NCBI RefSeq assembly: GCF_900167605.1
Contig: NZ_FUYH01000018.1
Coordinates: 1 to 54,586, forward strand
DNA: 54,586 nucleotides
Origin: Caloramator quimbayensis
GTDB lineage: Bacteria; Bacillota; Clostridia; Clostridiales; Caloramatoraceae
Direction of reading: 5' to 3'
The notes beneath the pieces were generated by a model that ran no database searches, was not told the origin of the DNA, and was given only the letters and a program-made list of their open reading frames with translations. Positions 27,101 through 35,272 of the stretch are shown here, one piece after another (position 1 is the stretch's first letter; every line of letters begins with the position of its first letter). A program made the position numbers and the translations under genes.

Positions 27101-27669
27101 ATCTGTTAGGAACTCAGCAGCATGGACATATGGCTGCTGTTGGATATGATTTATACTGCAGGCTTCTTGAAGAGACAGTAAGGGAGCTAAAGGGTGATGC
27201 AGAGGAGGAATATATTGAGCCTTCTATAGAAATAACAACTAATGCTTATATACCTGATAATTTCATAGGGGATGAAATGATAAAGATAGAAACATATAAA
27301 AAGATTGCTTCAATTGAGAATATGGAAGATAAGATTGAGGTTGAAGAAGAAATTATTGATAGGTTTGGAGATATTCCGCCTTCAGTTGAAAATCTAATAA
27401 ATATAGCCTATATAAAATCTTTGAGTAAAAAGTTAAAGATAACAAATATTAAGCAGGTAGAAAGGGACATATATATTCATTTTAAAGATGCAAGCTTTAT
27501 AAGTATTGATGTTTTAAGAGATGTAAACCTTAAGATGGATAGAGCTTTAAGTTATGGCAGTACTACTCAGCCAATAATAAAGTTAAAAATTAAAAATATT
27601 TCTCAGAATGTAAATTTAATAAAGAAATTTTTGGAACTTATAAGTGATTTGCATAATATAAGCAAATAG
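24163..27669 (+). CDS. mfd: Transcription-repair coupling factor Mfd
   Basis: A 1,168-residue DNA translocase that removes stalled RNA polymerase and recruits UvrA. Seen in order: UvrB-like N-terminal modules, the RNA-polymerase interacting domain (DYVVHVNHGIGIYKGI near 505-520), Walker A GDVGYGKTEVA (about 651), DEEQRFGV (about 753), TATPIPRTL, LRGRVGRS and a C-terminal TRCF domain. Length is standard. It uses a TTG start at 24163 with GGGGGTGG 4 nt upstream. prsA follows after 40 nt. Confidence 0.97.
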   Translation: MRFEGLNSVFRQHEGYEAIISSLNSRKTPCQVHGLSESQKAYVSCCLFDSLKRQILILTHNDIEARKIYDDIKTFTDKCFYFPIKEMVFNVDVTSGEVKTERLKTIYKILSGEPIIVVASIDSVFYNMPPKNLFIKNNILLKPNDSFEIENLTAKLIEIGYERVEMVEGVGQFAQRGGIIDIFSPLYNEPFRIEFFGDEIDTIRTFDVISQRSRSKVDEALIYPARETIIESEKIPLIINNLEKDFELKYKSFSKKNKESADRLKQRVKENIEKLRNFKYFEGIDSYMLYLYNSSNFFIDYFNNPLVILDESGRIAQRIKTSYDEFEETFKALLEKGDVMPKQGEYFLPPEYILDAVKKNNIIALNMLPRVVEDIKPLSVVNFNAVSMNPISGNIEFLLNEIKSKIKNRYHILIMAGTAARAERLARSLRDEEIDAIFSEQVNEIKAGSIVVTFGSLSRGMEFPDLKLIVISDKEVFKEKTERKKTFTKKAGKIQSFTDLRAGDYVVHVNHGIGIYKGISQLEIDGIKKDYLLLQYQGGDTLYVPAEQLDMVQKYIGADDNPPKVYKLGGSEWAKTKKKVKESLKEMAENLIELYAVRRTIKGYAFSKDTPWQKQFEEEFPYDETPDQLTAIEEIKRDMEKTQPMDRLLCGDVGYGKTEVAMRAAFKAVMDGKQVAVLVPTTILAEQHYNNFKQRFMDFPVTIDMISRFRSREQQKKTLLELHSGNIDIVIGTHRLLQKDVRFKDLGLLIVDEEQRFGVSHKEKIKLLKKNIDVLTLTATPIPRTLHMSMIGVRDMSIIETPPEERYPVQTYVMEYNENIIRDAIIREMSRGGQVFFVYNRVETIKDMQSALTKLVPEAKITIGHGKMDEKELEEAILSFISGDGDVLLCTTIIETGIDMPNVNTLIVYDADKMGLSQLYQLRGRVGRSNRLAYAYFTYKKDKILTEVAEKRLKAIKEFTEFGSGFKIAMRDLEIRGAGNLLGTQQHGHMAAVGYDLYCRLLEETVRELKGDAEEEYIEPSIEITTNAYIPDNFIGDEMIKIETYKKIASIENMEDKIEVEEEIIDRFGDIPPSVENLINIAYIKSLSKKLKITNIKQVERDIYIHFKDASFISIDVLRDVNLKMDRALSYGSTTQPIIKLKIKNISQNVNLIKKFLELISDLHNISK

Positions 27670-27709
27670 ATTATAATATTTTTATACGTTAAGAGAGAGA
27701 GGGATTAAA

Positions 27710-28708
27710 GTGGGGAAAGTTAAAAAGTTAATTCTAAATTTATCAATCGGTTTATTTTTAATGGGTCTTACAGGGTGTGATTTAATAGCTAAGACACCTG
27801 AAGGAGTAAAGAATACAGTGGTTGCAACTGTAGGCAGCGACAAAATTACAAAGGGAGAATTTGATAAGAGAATGTCTCTTCAAATAGCACAGTATGAGGC
27901 ATATTACGGTAAAGGATTTTTTGATAAAAAAGAAAATGCGGAATATCTTAAAGAATTGAAGTCTCAAGCGCTTGAACAGATGATAGATGAAAAAATATAT
28001 CTTCAAAAAGCAAAGGAGCTTAATCTTATTCCAGATGAAAAAACTTTAAGCAGCGATGTAGATAAAAAAGTAGATGAAGCAAAAAAAGCAGCTGGCGATG
28101 AGAAAAAGTTCAATGAACAGCTTTCAAATTTAAAAATTACTATAGATGATTATAAAGAACTTGTTAGAAACAGCATTATCTTTGAAAAACTATATGATAA
28201 TCAGACTAAGGATGTAAAAGTAACTGATCAGGAAATTACTAATTATTATCATGAAAATTCCTATGACTATACAGAAAAGCCTAATGTTATGAATGTATCA
28301 CATATACTTGTTAATACAGAAGAAGAGGCAAAAAAGGTTAAGGATGAAATAGATAAGGGCATGAAATTTGAAGACGCTGCAAAGAAATACAGTACAGATC
28401 CTGGTTCTAAAGATAAAGGGGGAGAATTAGGAGACATTTACTACAGCGATAAGAATTATGATAAGGATTTTATGATTGCAGCTATTGCGCTGCCTGAGGG
28501 TAAGATAAGTACACCTGTTAAGAGCCAATTTGGATATCATATTATAAAAGTAAACAAAAAAACTGAGTATCCTTTAGTGCCTCTTGAAAAAGTTAAAAAC
28601 GAAATAAGTGGAATGCTTTTAGAACAGAAAAAATCTGATAAGTTCCAAGAAACTATTAATGCTTGGAAAGAAAAGATAAAGATTAAAAGCTACGAGGATA
28701 GATTATAG
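27710..28708 (+). CDS. prsA: Foldase lipoprotein, parvulin-type peptidyl-prolyl isomerase (PrsA-like)
   Basis: A 332-residue secreted lipoprotein helping exported proteins to fold outside the membrane. The signal peptide ends in a lipobox (LMGLTGCD). A SurA-like N-terminal chaperone part is followed by a parvulin domain (about 195-295) with VSHILVNTEEEA, AKKYSTDPGSKDKGGELG and FGYHIIKV. It begins with GTG after GAGGG. In Bacillus this position (between mfd and spoVT) is empty. Together with HtrA upstream it adds secretion quality control to the block. Confidence 0.92.
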   Translation: MGKVKKLILNLSIGLFLMGLTGCDLIAKTPEGVKNTVVATVGSDKITKGEFDKRMSLQIAQYEAYYGKGFFDKKENAEYLKELKSQALEQMIDEKIYLQKAKELNLIPDEKTLSSDVDKKVDEAKKAAGDEKKFNEQLSNLKITIDDYKELVRNSIIFEKLYDNQTKDVKVTDQEITNYYHENSYDYTEKPNVMNVSHILVNTEEEAKKVKDEIDKGMKFEDAAKKYSTDPGSKDKGGELGDIYYSDKNYDKDFMIAAIALPEGKISTPVKSQFGYHIIKVNKKTEYPLVPLEKVKNEISGMLLEQKKSDKFQETINAWKEKIKIKSYEDRL

Positions 28709-28734
28709 GCTGCTATATAGCGGCCTTTTGTTTA
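28707..28734 (+). terminator. Terminator after prsA
   Basis: AGGCTGC (28707-28713), loop TATATA, GCGGCCT (28720-28726) with one G-T pair, then TTTTGTTT. Confidence 0.75.
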
Positions 28735-28772
28735 CTATAAAAATATATGTAGAAATATGGCGAACCAAAATA

Positions 28773-28812
28773 TTGCTAAATTTTATGCAATGGATGTATA
28801 ATATTAATATAC
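28773..28812 (+). promoter_or_regulatory. Promoter with near-palindromic operator before the antiporter
   Basis: TTGCTA (28773-28778), 18-nt spacer, TATAAT (28797-28802). The -10 box lies inside GTATAATATTAATATAC (28796-28812), a 17-bp imperfect palindrome of the AT-rich type seen for ArgR/AhrC boxes. The leader to the start at 28925 is about 115 nt and holds GGACTATATGTCC (28881-28893), another short inverted repeat. No known riboswitch was recognised. Confidence 0.4.
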
Positions 28813-28924
28813 CTAATCATAAGACAATTTGGACAATTCAGAAAAAACATAAATGAAATTATAGCTGCTTTGTGATTTTTGGACTATATGTCCTAAAATA
28901 AATTTAAATGAGGGGGACTTATTT

Positions 28925-30340
28925 ATGCAAAAAGAAAAAAAACTGGGGTTATTCCTACTGACAGGGCTTGCTATAGGTTCCATGATAGGTGCAGGTATAT
29001 TTAACAGCCCTACAGACCTAATTGGAAGCGCCAATCCTCAGGCAACAGTTATTGCATGGCTGTTAGGCGGTTTTGGAGTTTTGATGATTGCGCTGGTTTT
29101 CCAAATGCTAGCTAATAAAAAGCCAGAGCTTACAGGAGGTATTTATTCCTATGCAAGGGAAGGTTTTGGAGATCTTGTTGGTTTCAGCTCTGCCTGGGGA
29201 TATTGGTTTAGTGCAGTTATTGGTAATGTTGCATTCATATTTTTAATTTTTAAAACTATTAACAGCTTCTTCCCAGAAGGCCAAGGACTTAAGCCTGTTG
29301 TTTCATTTATTCTTGGTTCATTATTGCTATTGTTGTATCATTATGTTATTAGCCGAGGAATTAAAAATGCAAGCGTTATAAATGCATTGTTTACAATTGC
29401 CAAGATAATTCCTCTATTACTTGTTATATTGTTTGGATTATTCGTTTGGAAATCGAGCATATTCAGTGTACCTGATTGGAAAAATCTTCTTGCAGCAACA
29501 AAGGAAAGTACAAACCTATACAGCCAAATAAATGGAGCTATGGGAACTATTCTTTGGTGCTTTATAGGTATTGAAGCTGCGGTTGTTATGTCAACAAGAG
29601 CTACAGATCAAAAAACTGTTGGAAGGGCAACAATACTTGGATTTTTTATTACTTTAATTATTTATATGTTAATATCCGTTGTTGCTATGGGTGTTATTTC
29701 AGCAGATAAGCTTGCAAGTGCTGGAACACCTCTCGCAGATGTTCTTGCTGCTACTGCCCTTGGAAGCGTTGGAGGGACGATAGTAAGATTTGGAGTTTTA
29801 GTTTCAGTATCAGGTGCTCTTTTGAGCTGGATATTATTAACAGCAGAACTCCCATTCATTGCAGCGAAGGACCGTGTAATGCCAAAATGGTTTGAAAAAG
29901 AAAACGCTGCAGGAGTACCGATTAACTCATTGAGATTAACAAATATAGTTACATTTATTTTTATATTTGGACTCCTTTCTGAAAAGCTTCAGAGCGCATA
30001 TAATATAGCTTATACATTAGCAACTACAGTTTATTTAATTCCATACCTTTTATCAACTATATATGCTATTAAAATATGTATAAATGAAAAAGGAAAGGCT
30101 TCTGAAACAATAATAGCAGTTTTGGCTACAATATACTCTGTTTATGTAATATATACAGTAGGATTGATGTATTTTGGACTTGCAATAATTATATACACAA
30201 TAGGATTGTTTGTTTACTATATGGCAAAGAAGGAGAAAAATGAAAAATTCAGCAAAGCTGAAACAATTGCAATATCTGTATTAGTTTTAGTTTCGGCTGT
30301 AATGATTGCTTTGATTGCATCGGGCAAAATAGCTTTATAA
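28925..30340 (+). CDS. Basic amino acid/polyamine antiporter (APA family, ArcD-like)
   Basis: A 471-residue membrane protein with about twelve hydrophobic segments. It starts with GLFLLTGLAIGSMIGAGIF, the substrate-binding unwound helix of APC transporters, and has FIGIEAAVVMSTRATDQKTVGRAT typical of the basic amino acid/polyamine antiporter group (arginine-ornithine or lysine-cadaverine exchange). The exact substrates cannot be read from sequence. GAGGGGG lies 8 nt upstream of the ATG. It has its own promoter and terminator and interrupts the usual mfd-spoVT neighbourhood, so it is probably an insertion. Confidence 0.85.
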   Translation: MQKEKKLGLFLLTGLAIGSMIGAGIFNSPTDLIGSANPQATVIAWLLGGFGVLMIALVFQMLANKKPELTGGIYSYAREGFGDLVGFSSAWGYWFSAVIGNVAFIFLIFKTINSFFPEGQGLKPVVSFILGSLLLLLYHYVISRGIKNASVINALFTIAKIIPLLLVILFGLFVWKSSIFSVPDWKNLLAATKESTNLYSQINGAMGTILWCFIGIEAAVVMSTRATDQKTVGRATILGFFITLIIYMLISVVAMGVISADKLASAGTPLADVLAATALGSVGGTIVRFGVLVSVSGALLSWILLTAELPFIAAKDRVMPKWFEKENAAGVPINSLRLTNIVTFIFIFGLLSEKLQSAYNIAYTLATTVYLIPYLLSTIYAIKICINEKGKASETIIAVLATIYSVYVIYTVGLMYFGLAIIIYTIGLFVYYMAKKEKNEKFSKAETIAISVLVLVSAVMIALIASGKIAL

Positions 30341-30356
30341 AATTTCAAGATGTTAT

Positions 30357-30410
30357 AAAAGCTGTCTCAAAGATAAGAATATTTAATTTGAGACAGCTTT
30401 TATAGTTTTA
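30357..30410 (+). terminator. Terminator after the antiporter
   Basis: AAAAGCTGTCTCAAA (30357-30371) pairs perfectly over 15 bp with TTTGAGACAGCTTTT (30387-30401), followed by ATAGTTTTA. Confidence 0.85.
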
Positions 30411-30565
30411 ATATATAACATATCTTCCTTTCTCGTCTACTTTTACATTTGGAATAATTTTAGTCTTATCAAATATATTATATATTTATTTTAGATTTCC
30501 CCAAAAATTTATTAAAGAATCATTTTTTTTATATTCATTTAATAGAATTGTAAAATTATAGTCAT
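30408..30565 (-). pseudogene. Possible decayed gene remnant
   Basis: On the minus strand GGAGGTTAAT precedes ATG 30565, but the frame stops after eight codons. A neighbouring frame reads DYNFTILLNEYKK then NDSLINFWGNLK before a stop, and a third piece reads IFDKTKIIPNVKVDEKGRYVIY up to stop 30410. Joined, they look like one protein end broken by frameshifts and a stop. The family is not recognised and chance cannot be excluded. The gap 30566-30787 shows nothing else. Confidence 0.3.
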
Positions 30566-30787
30566 ATTAACCTCCATTAATTTTGAAAATATTATTATAA
30601 AAAGTATATGTAAAATATTATATTACACTGAATATAAAATAAACATATTGTCAGTAAACGAATAAAAAAATTACTATTATCTATGTAAAGTTTACTATGT
30701 ATACAATAAATATTCATAGTACTGAAATATCTTGAAAGGTTTGCAGATGCAAAAATGGATAATTAAACAAAAAATATGAATAAATAC

Positions 30788-30816
30788 TTGAATATATAAA
30801 TATAATGAATTATAAT
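30788..30816 (+). promoter_or_regulatory. Sigma-A promoter of the small zinc-ribbon gene
   Basis: TTGAAT (30788-30793), 17-nt spacer, TATAAT (30811-30816). The predicted leader to ATG 30881 is about 58 nt. Confidence 0.65.
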
Positions 30817-30880
30817 AAGGATATGAATAATGATACAAATATAATGTATAATATAAATAATAAAAGGTGGAGTGATTTTT

Positions 30881-31051
30881 ATGGAAAAAAATTTTACAAA
30901 TGTAAGTATAGATTTGAGAAGCATTGAGAGAAGTCCTTACAGAAACAGAGAGCAAAAATGCATGGGATGCGGATACATGCAAAGACCATCTTCCTATGGA
31001 GTTTGTTCTTTTTGCCATTTAAATTATCTGAAAAAACAGGACAAAAGATAA
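30881..31051 (+). CDS. Small zinc-ribbon protein of unknown function (56 aa)
   Basis: Starts MEKNFTNVSIDLRSIERSPY and has two CxxC knuckles: C27-x2-C30 (CMGC) and C42-x2-C45 (CSFC), with 11 residues between them and His46 next to the last Cys. The N-terminus is polar and the C-terminus basic (KKQDKR). GGTGGAGTG precedes the ATG, a good sigma-A promoter stands upstream, and a strong terminator follows, so it is a complete one-gene unit. No family is recognised. Small two-knuckle proteins in sporulators include the anti-sigma factors Fin and Gin; position near spoVT invites the comparison, but the sequence does not prove it. Confidence 0.7.
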   Translation: MEKNFTNVSIDLRSIERSPYRNREQKCMGCGYMQRPSSYGVCSFCHLNYLKKQDKR

Positions 31052-31062
31052 AATTTATCTTT

Positions 31063-31094
31063 ATACTTAGGTGTTTTTCCTAAGTATTTTTTTT
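31063..31094 (+). terminator. Terminator after the zinc-ribbon gene
   Basis: ATACTTAGG (31063-31071) pairs with CCTAAGTAT (31079-31087), then a long T-run. Confidence 0.85.
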
Positions 31095-31206
31095 ATGTTA
31101 AAAATTAAGAAATTTTGTTCTATTTTGGGTATAATTTTCTGTAATTTGAAGAAATTAATATTAAGGTAAAATATATAATCTAATACACATTTAAGGAGGT
31201 AAAGTA

Positions 31207-31764
31207 ATGAAAGCAACCGGAATAGTAAGAAGAATCGATGACTTAGGAAGAGTTGTTATACCTAAAGAGATAAGACGTACATTAAGGATTAGAGAAGGAG
31301 ACCCTCTTGAAATTTTTACAGACCGTGAGGGAGGAATAATACTAAAGAAATATTCTCCAATTGGAGAACTAAGCGATTTTGCAAAGGAATACGCTGAAGC
31401 TCTGCAGCAATCCATCGGTCATGCAATACTTATATGCGATAGAGATTCAATTATAGCTGTTGCAGGAGCAACAAAGAAAGAATACATGGAAAAAAGGATT
31501 AGTGAAGATGTTGAAAAAATATTAAACGAAAGAAAGACTGTTATGCATAATGCAAAGGATGGCGGAAAAGGCTTTGCTATAACTAATGATGAAGAAGATG
31601 GCACAGCATATATGGCTCAGGTTATTTCGCCTATAGTAGCTGAAGGTGATGCAATTGGTGCAGTAATTATAATGTCAAAGGATGAAAATGTCAGCATGGG
31701 AGATCAGGAGAAAAAGCTGTCAGAAACAGCAGCTGTATTTTTAGGAAAACAGATGGAACAATAA
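31207..31764 (+). CDS. spoVT: Stage V sporulation regulator SpoVT
   Basis: A 185-residue forespore transcription regulator. The AbrB-like swapped-hairpin DNA-binding domain is at 1-50 (ATGIVRRIDDLGRVVIPKEI), followed by a GAF domain (about 60-180). In Bacillus SpoVT tunes sigma-G genes late in spore formation. AAGGAGG precedes ATG 31207 by 8 nt. It lies upstream of yabM as in Bacillus and ends in its own terminator. Confidence 0.95.
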   Translation: MKATGIVRRIDDLGRVVIPKEIRRTLRIREGDPLEIFTDREGGIILKKYSPIGELSDFAKEYAEALQQSIGHAILICDRDSIIAVAGATKKEYMEKRISEDVEKILNERKTVMHNAKDGGKGFAITNDEEDGTAYMAQVISPIVAEGDAIGAVIIMSKDENVSMGDQEKKLSETAAVFLGKQMEQ

Positions 31765-31773
31765 TTTTTAAAT

Positions 31774-31799
31774 AGCAGCCTTAGGCTGCTTTTGTTTTG
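31774..31799 (+). terminator. Terminator after spoVT
   Basis: AGCAGCC (31774-31780), loop TTA, GGCTGCT (31784-31790), then TTTGTTTT. Confidence 0.85.
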
Positions 31800-31882
31800 C
31801 ATATAATTTTTAAAACTCTAATATTTTATTATAAGAAAATATAATTAGAAGCTCTTTCGATTAATTTAACAGGGGGATATGG

Positions 31883-33409
31883 ATGAAAAAAAATATTGTA
31901 AGGGGAACGCTCATACTCGGTATTGCTGGGATTATTGCTAAACTATTAGGATTCTTTTTTAGAATACCATTAATATATATGATTGGAGAAGAAGGTATAG
32001 GATTATATCAACTGACTTATCCATTATATACCTTTCTTCTCGGTATATCCTCAGGAATTCCTATTGCAATATCTAAAATGATATCAGAGAGAATGGCATT
32101 AAACAAAACTAAAGAAGCTTATCGTATATTTAAAATTGCACTCATAATTATGGGTATATTCGGAGGGTTATCAAGTATATTTTTAATAATTTTTTCAAAA
32201 ACCATAATATACTCTTTGAGATGGAGTAAAGATGCCTATTATTCACTTCTTGGAATATCACTTGCACCTTTTTTTACATGTGCCTTATCGGCTTTTCGAG
32301 GTTATTTTCAAGGTATTCAGGATATGACTCCACCAGCAGCGTCTCAGATAATAGAACAAATCATGCGTGTTATTTTTGGCGTTGGGCTTGCGTACTTACT
32401 GCTTCCATATGGCATATCAGCTGCTGCAGGCGGGGCATCCTTTGGAGCCGTAGCAGGTTCAATAGCAGGACTTTTTTGGATGATATTATGTTACTCAAAA
32501 AAGAGATTAAGATATATGGAAAAACAGCCATCGTCTCCTGCTGCTTTGATTTTAATTGAAATATTTAAAATAGCAATACCTATATCAATAGGTCAGGCAA
32601 TAGGGGCAATAATGTCGCTGATAGATTCAATAATGGTTGTAGGATTGCTTAAAATAGCTGGTTTTAATGAACAATATGCTACTGTACTCTACGGACAGTT
32701 GACAGGTAAGGCCTTTGTACTTATAAACGTACCACTAACTCTTTCGATAGCACTTTCACAAAGCACTGTCCCTGCCATATCTGAAAGTTTTGCAATAGGC
32801 AACAGAACGAAAATAAACAGGGATATAAAAATGTCGTATAAACTTGCGATGATATTAGCCCTTCCCTGCTGCAGCGGACTTTATGTGCTCGCTGAACCAA
32901 TACTTTCCTTAGTATTTCAGGGCCTTAGCCAAGGATGGAATCTTATGCAGATATTATCTATTGCAGCATTTTTTATTATAATTGCTCAAGCTTCAACAAG
33001 TATACTTAATGGTATCGGGAAAACTTTTATTCCTGTTTGTATAATGATATTTGGGAGTATAATTAAAATAATTATAAATATAATATTTATACCTATTCCG
33101 GCTTTAAACATAAAATCTGCGGCTTATGGAACACTTATAGCTTATTTTATTGTTGCTTTAATTGATTTTATACTTGTGGTAAAATATACAAAGGTTAAAA
33201 TTGACTTTAAGGAAATAGTAATTAAACCATTGATATGTACAATTACTATGGTTTTTGTTGTTATGATTAGTTATACTTTTATTTATAGTTTAACTTTAAC
33301 AAAAAGTCTAACAACAATAATATCAATTTTATCAGGAATTTTATCCTATTTAGTTATGCTGCTTTTAACAAAAACTTTAACTTTTAGTGAAATTAAAAGA
33401 ATAGTTTAA
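31883..33409 (+). CDS. yabM: YabM/SpoVB-family lipid flippase (MOP superfamily)
   Basis: A 508-residue membrane protein with about fourteen hydrophobic segments. It starts with RGTLILGIAGIIAKLLGFFFR and has IGEEGIGLYQLTYPLY and AFRGYFQGIQDMTPPA, both hallmarks of the SpoVB/YabM/MurJ-like polysaccharide flippases. These move lipid-linked cell-wall precursors outward; some act during cortex formation. The position between spoVT and the MazG fusion matches Bacillus yabM. It uses AGGGGG before the ATG. The MazG gene starts 15 nt downstream. Confidence 0.88.
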   Translation: MKKNIVRGTLILGIAGIIAKLLGFFFRIPLIYMIGEEGIGLYQLTYPLYTFLLGISSGIPIAISKMISERMALNKTKEAYRIFKIALIIMGIFGGLSSIFLIIFSKTIIYSLRWSKDAYYSLLGISLAPFFTCALSAFRGYFQGIQDMTPPAASQIIEQIMRVIFGVGLAYLLLPYGISAAAGGASFGAVAGSIAGLFWMILCYSKKRLRYMEKQPSSPAALILIEIFKIAIPISIGQAIGAIMSLIDSIMVVGLLKIAGFNEQYATVLYGQLTGKAFVLINVPLTLSIALSQSTVPAISESFAIGNRTKINRDIKMSYKLAMILALPCCSGLYVLAEPILSLVFQGLSQGWNLMQILSIAAFFIIIAQASTSILNGIGKTFIPVCIMIFGSIIKIIINIIFIPIPALNIKSAAYGTLIAYFIVALIDFILVVKYTKVKIDFKEIVIKPLICTITMVFVVMISYTFIYSLTLTKSLTTIISILSGILSYLVMLLLTKTLTFSEIKRIV

Positions 33410-33424
33410 TAAGGAGATGAACTG

Positions 33425-34888
33425 ATGATAAAGATAGTAGGGTTAGGTCCAGGTTCAAGGGATGATTTAACTTTAAAATGTATAAATGTAATTAAAGATG
33501 CTAATAATCTATATTTGAGGACAGATAAACATCCTTGTGTTGACTATATAAAAAGTCTTGGAGTAAAATTTGAAACCTTCGATAGCTTTTATGATAAAAG
33601 CGATAATTTTGATGATGTTTATGAGAAAATAGCAAGGCATATAGTAAACTTAGAGGATGTTGTCTATGCTGTGCCTGGGCATCCTCTTGTTGCTGAAAAG
33701 TCAGTATCTTTAATACTAAACTATGCAAAGGAAAAGGAAATTTATGTTGAGGTTATACCTGCATTAAGTTTTGTTGATGTAATAGTAAATGCGCTTAAAG
33801 TCGATCCTATTGATGGGTTAAAAATAATTGACGCTCTTCAGATTGAAAAACAGATGCCCGATATTAATGTTGGAAATATCATAACTCAAATATATTCAAA
33901 AATGGTAGCTTCTGATGTAAAGATAAAGCTAATGGAGTATTACAGCGATGAGCAGGAAGTATTTTTAATAAGGGCTGCAGGAGTAAAAGACCTTGAAAAA
34001 ATACAAAAAATGCCTCTGTTTGAGATTGATAGAGTGGACTGGATTGATTACCTTACAAGTCTATATATTCCGCCATCAACTAAGCGTATAAGGTATGATA
34101 TGGAAGATTTAACGGAGGTAATGAAAAAACTTAGAAGTGAAAATGGATGTCCTTGGGATAGAGAGCAGACCCACGAAAGCCTTAAAAGATATCTTATTGA
34201 AGAAGCTTATGAGGTTATTGATGCTATTGATAATGATGATATGGAATCCCTTTGTGAAGAACTTGGAGATGTATTACTGCAAGTCGTATTCCATAGTCAA
34301 ATAGCAGAAGAATTTGGGGAATTTAATTTAAAGGATGTGGTACATGGAATAACAGATAAAATGATTAAAAGACATACTCATGTTTTTGGTGAGGACATAT
34401 GTAAAATATCTGAAGATGTTCTTCAAAATTGGGAAAAGATAAAAAGAGATGAAAAAAATATAGAGTCATATACGGATAATTTAAAAGCAATACCAAAACC
34501 CCTTCCAGCACTTTTAAGAAGCTATAAAGTTCAGGAAAAGGCCGCACAGGTTGGTTTTGACTGGGATAAAGTAGATGAAGCAGTTGATAAAGTTAAAGAG
34601 GAACTTAATGAATTTCTTCAGGTATATAAAACAAATAATTATGGAAATATAATAGAAGAAATTGGTGATTTATTGTTTGCTGTTGTAAATGTTGCAAGAT
34701 TTTTTGATATAAATCCTGAATTTGCCTTGACAAAAACGATAGAAAAGTTTATAACAAGATTTGAGTACATTGAAAAGTCAGCAGAAAAAAATGGAAAAAA
34801 ACTTGAGGACATGACTTTAAAAGAGATGGATCAGCTTTGGGATGAGGCAAAAAATAAAAAAAATAATACAAAAAGAAGGATTTTTTGA
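33425..34888 (+). CDS. yabN: Tetrapyrrole methylase-MazG fusion (YabN)
   Basis: A 487-residue fusion. The N-terminal tetrapyrrole-methylase-like domain (about 1-215; KIVGLGPGSRDDLTLK, YAVPGHPLVAEKS) is followed by two MazG helical repeats (NGCPWDREQTHESLKRYLIEE near 241 and a second near 380) with EExxE and ExxD metal ligands. MazG removes pyrophosphate from non-canonical NTPs; the role of the methylase part is not established. The arrangement is that of Bacillus YabN. AAGGAG is 8 nt before the ATG. It is co-transcribed with yabM. Confidence 0.93.
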   Translation: MIKIVGLGPGSRDDLTLKCINVIKDANNLYLRTDKHPCVDYIKSLGVKFETFDSFYDKSDNFDDVYEKIARHIVNLEDVVYAVPGHPLVAEKSVSLILNYAKEKEIYVEVIPALSFVDVIVNALKVDPIDGLKIIDALQIEKQMPDINVGNIITQIYSKMVASDVKIKLMEYYSDEQEVFLIRAAGVKDLEKIQKMPLFEIDRVDWIDYLTSLYIPPSTKRIRYDMEDLTEVMKKLRSENGCPWDREQTHESLKRYLIEEAYEVIDAIDNDDMESLCEELGDVLLQVVFHSQIAEEFGEFNLKDVVHGITDKMIKRHTHVFGEDICKISEDVLQNWEKIKRDEKNIESYTDNLKAIPKPLPALLRSYKVQEKAAQVGFDWDKVDEAVDKVKEELNEFLQVYKTNNYGNIIEEIGDLLFAVVNVARFFDINPEFALTKTIEKFITRFEYIEKSAEKNGKKLEDMTLKEMDQLWDEAKNKKNNTKRRIF

Positions 34889-34947
34889 ACTTATGAAGAA
34901 TTAACTACTGTAATCTATTTAATAGATTAACTAAGGAGGGTATTAAA

Positions 34948-35223
34948 GTGAACAAAGCAGAATTAATTACTTCAATAGCAGAAAAGAGTGCATTAACAAA
35001 AAAGGATGCAGAAAAGGCACTTAAAGCATTTATGGAAAGTGTCGAAGAAGCATTAGAAAGAAACGACAAGGTTCAGCTTGTTGGATTTGGAACATTTGAA
35101 GTTAGAGAAAGAGGAGAAAGAAAAGGAAGAAATCCAAAGACATTAGAAGAAATAACAATCCCAGCATCAAAAGTTCCAGTATTTAAAGCAGGAAAAGAAT
35201 TAAAGGATAAGGTAAATAAGTAA
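34948..35223 (+). CDS. hup: HU-type DNA-binding protein
   Basis: A 91-residue nucleoid protein. It begins at GTG (MNKAELITSIAEKSALTKKDAE) after AAGGAGGG and has the beta-arm signature GFGTFEVRERGERKGRNPKT near residues 46-65. It bends and packs DNA nonspecifically. In Clostridia HU commonly lies between the MazG fusion and rqcP. A terminator follows. Confidence 0.96.
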   Translation: MNKAELITSIAEKSALTKKDAEKALKAFMESVEEALERNDKVQLVGFGTFEVRERGERKGRNPKTLEEITIPASKVPVFKAGKELKDKVNK

Positions 35224-35226
35224 AAA

Positions 35227-35252
35227 AATCAGGTCTTGTACCTGGTTTTTTT
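35227..35252 (+). terminator. Terminator after hup
   Basis: AATCAGGT, loop CTTGT, ACCTGGTT with one T-G pair, then a T-run. Confidence 0.8.
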
Positions 35253-35272
35253 AAATTTAAGGAAGTGTTATT

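Noticed and set aside
28813-28924. Riboswitch or T-box in the antiporter leader
   Set aside because: No T-box sequence, lysine-riboswitch core or terminator/antiterminator pair could be recognised; only short inverted repeats are present.
30695-31018. Minus-strand ORF of 107 codons opposite the zinc-ribbon gene
   Set aside because: It runs antisense through a complete promoter-gene-terminator unit and has low-complexity Tyr-rich composition from AT-rich DNA.
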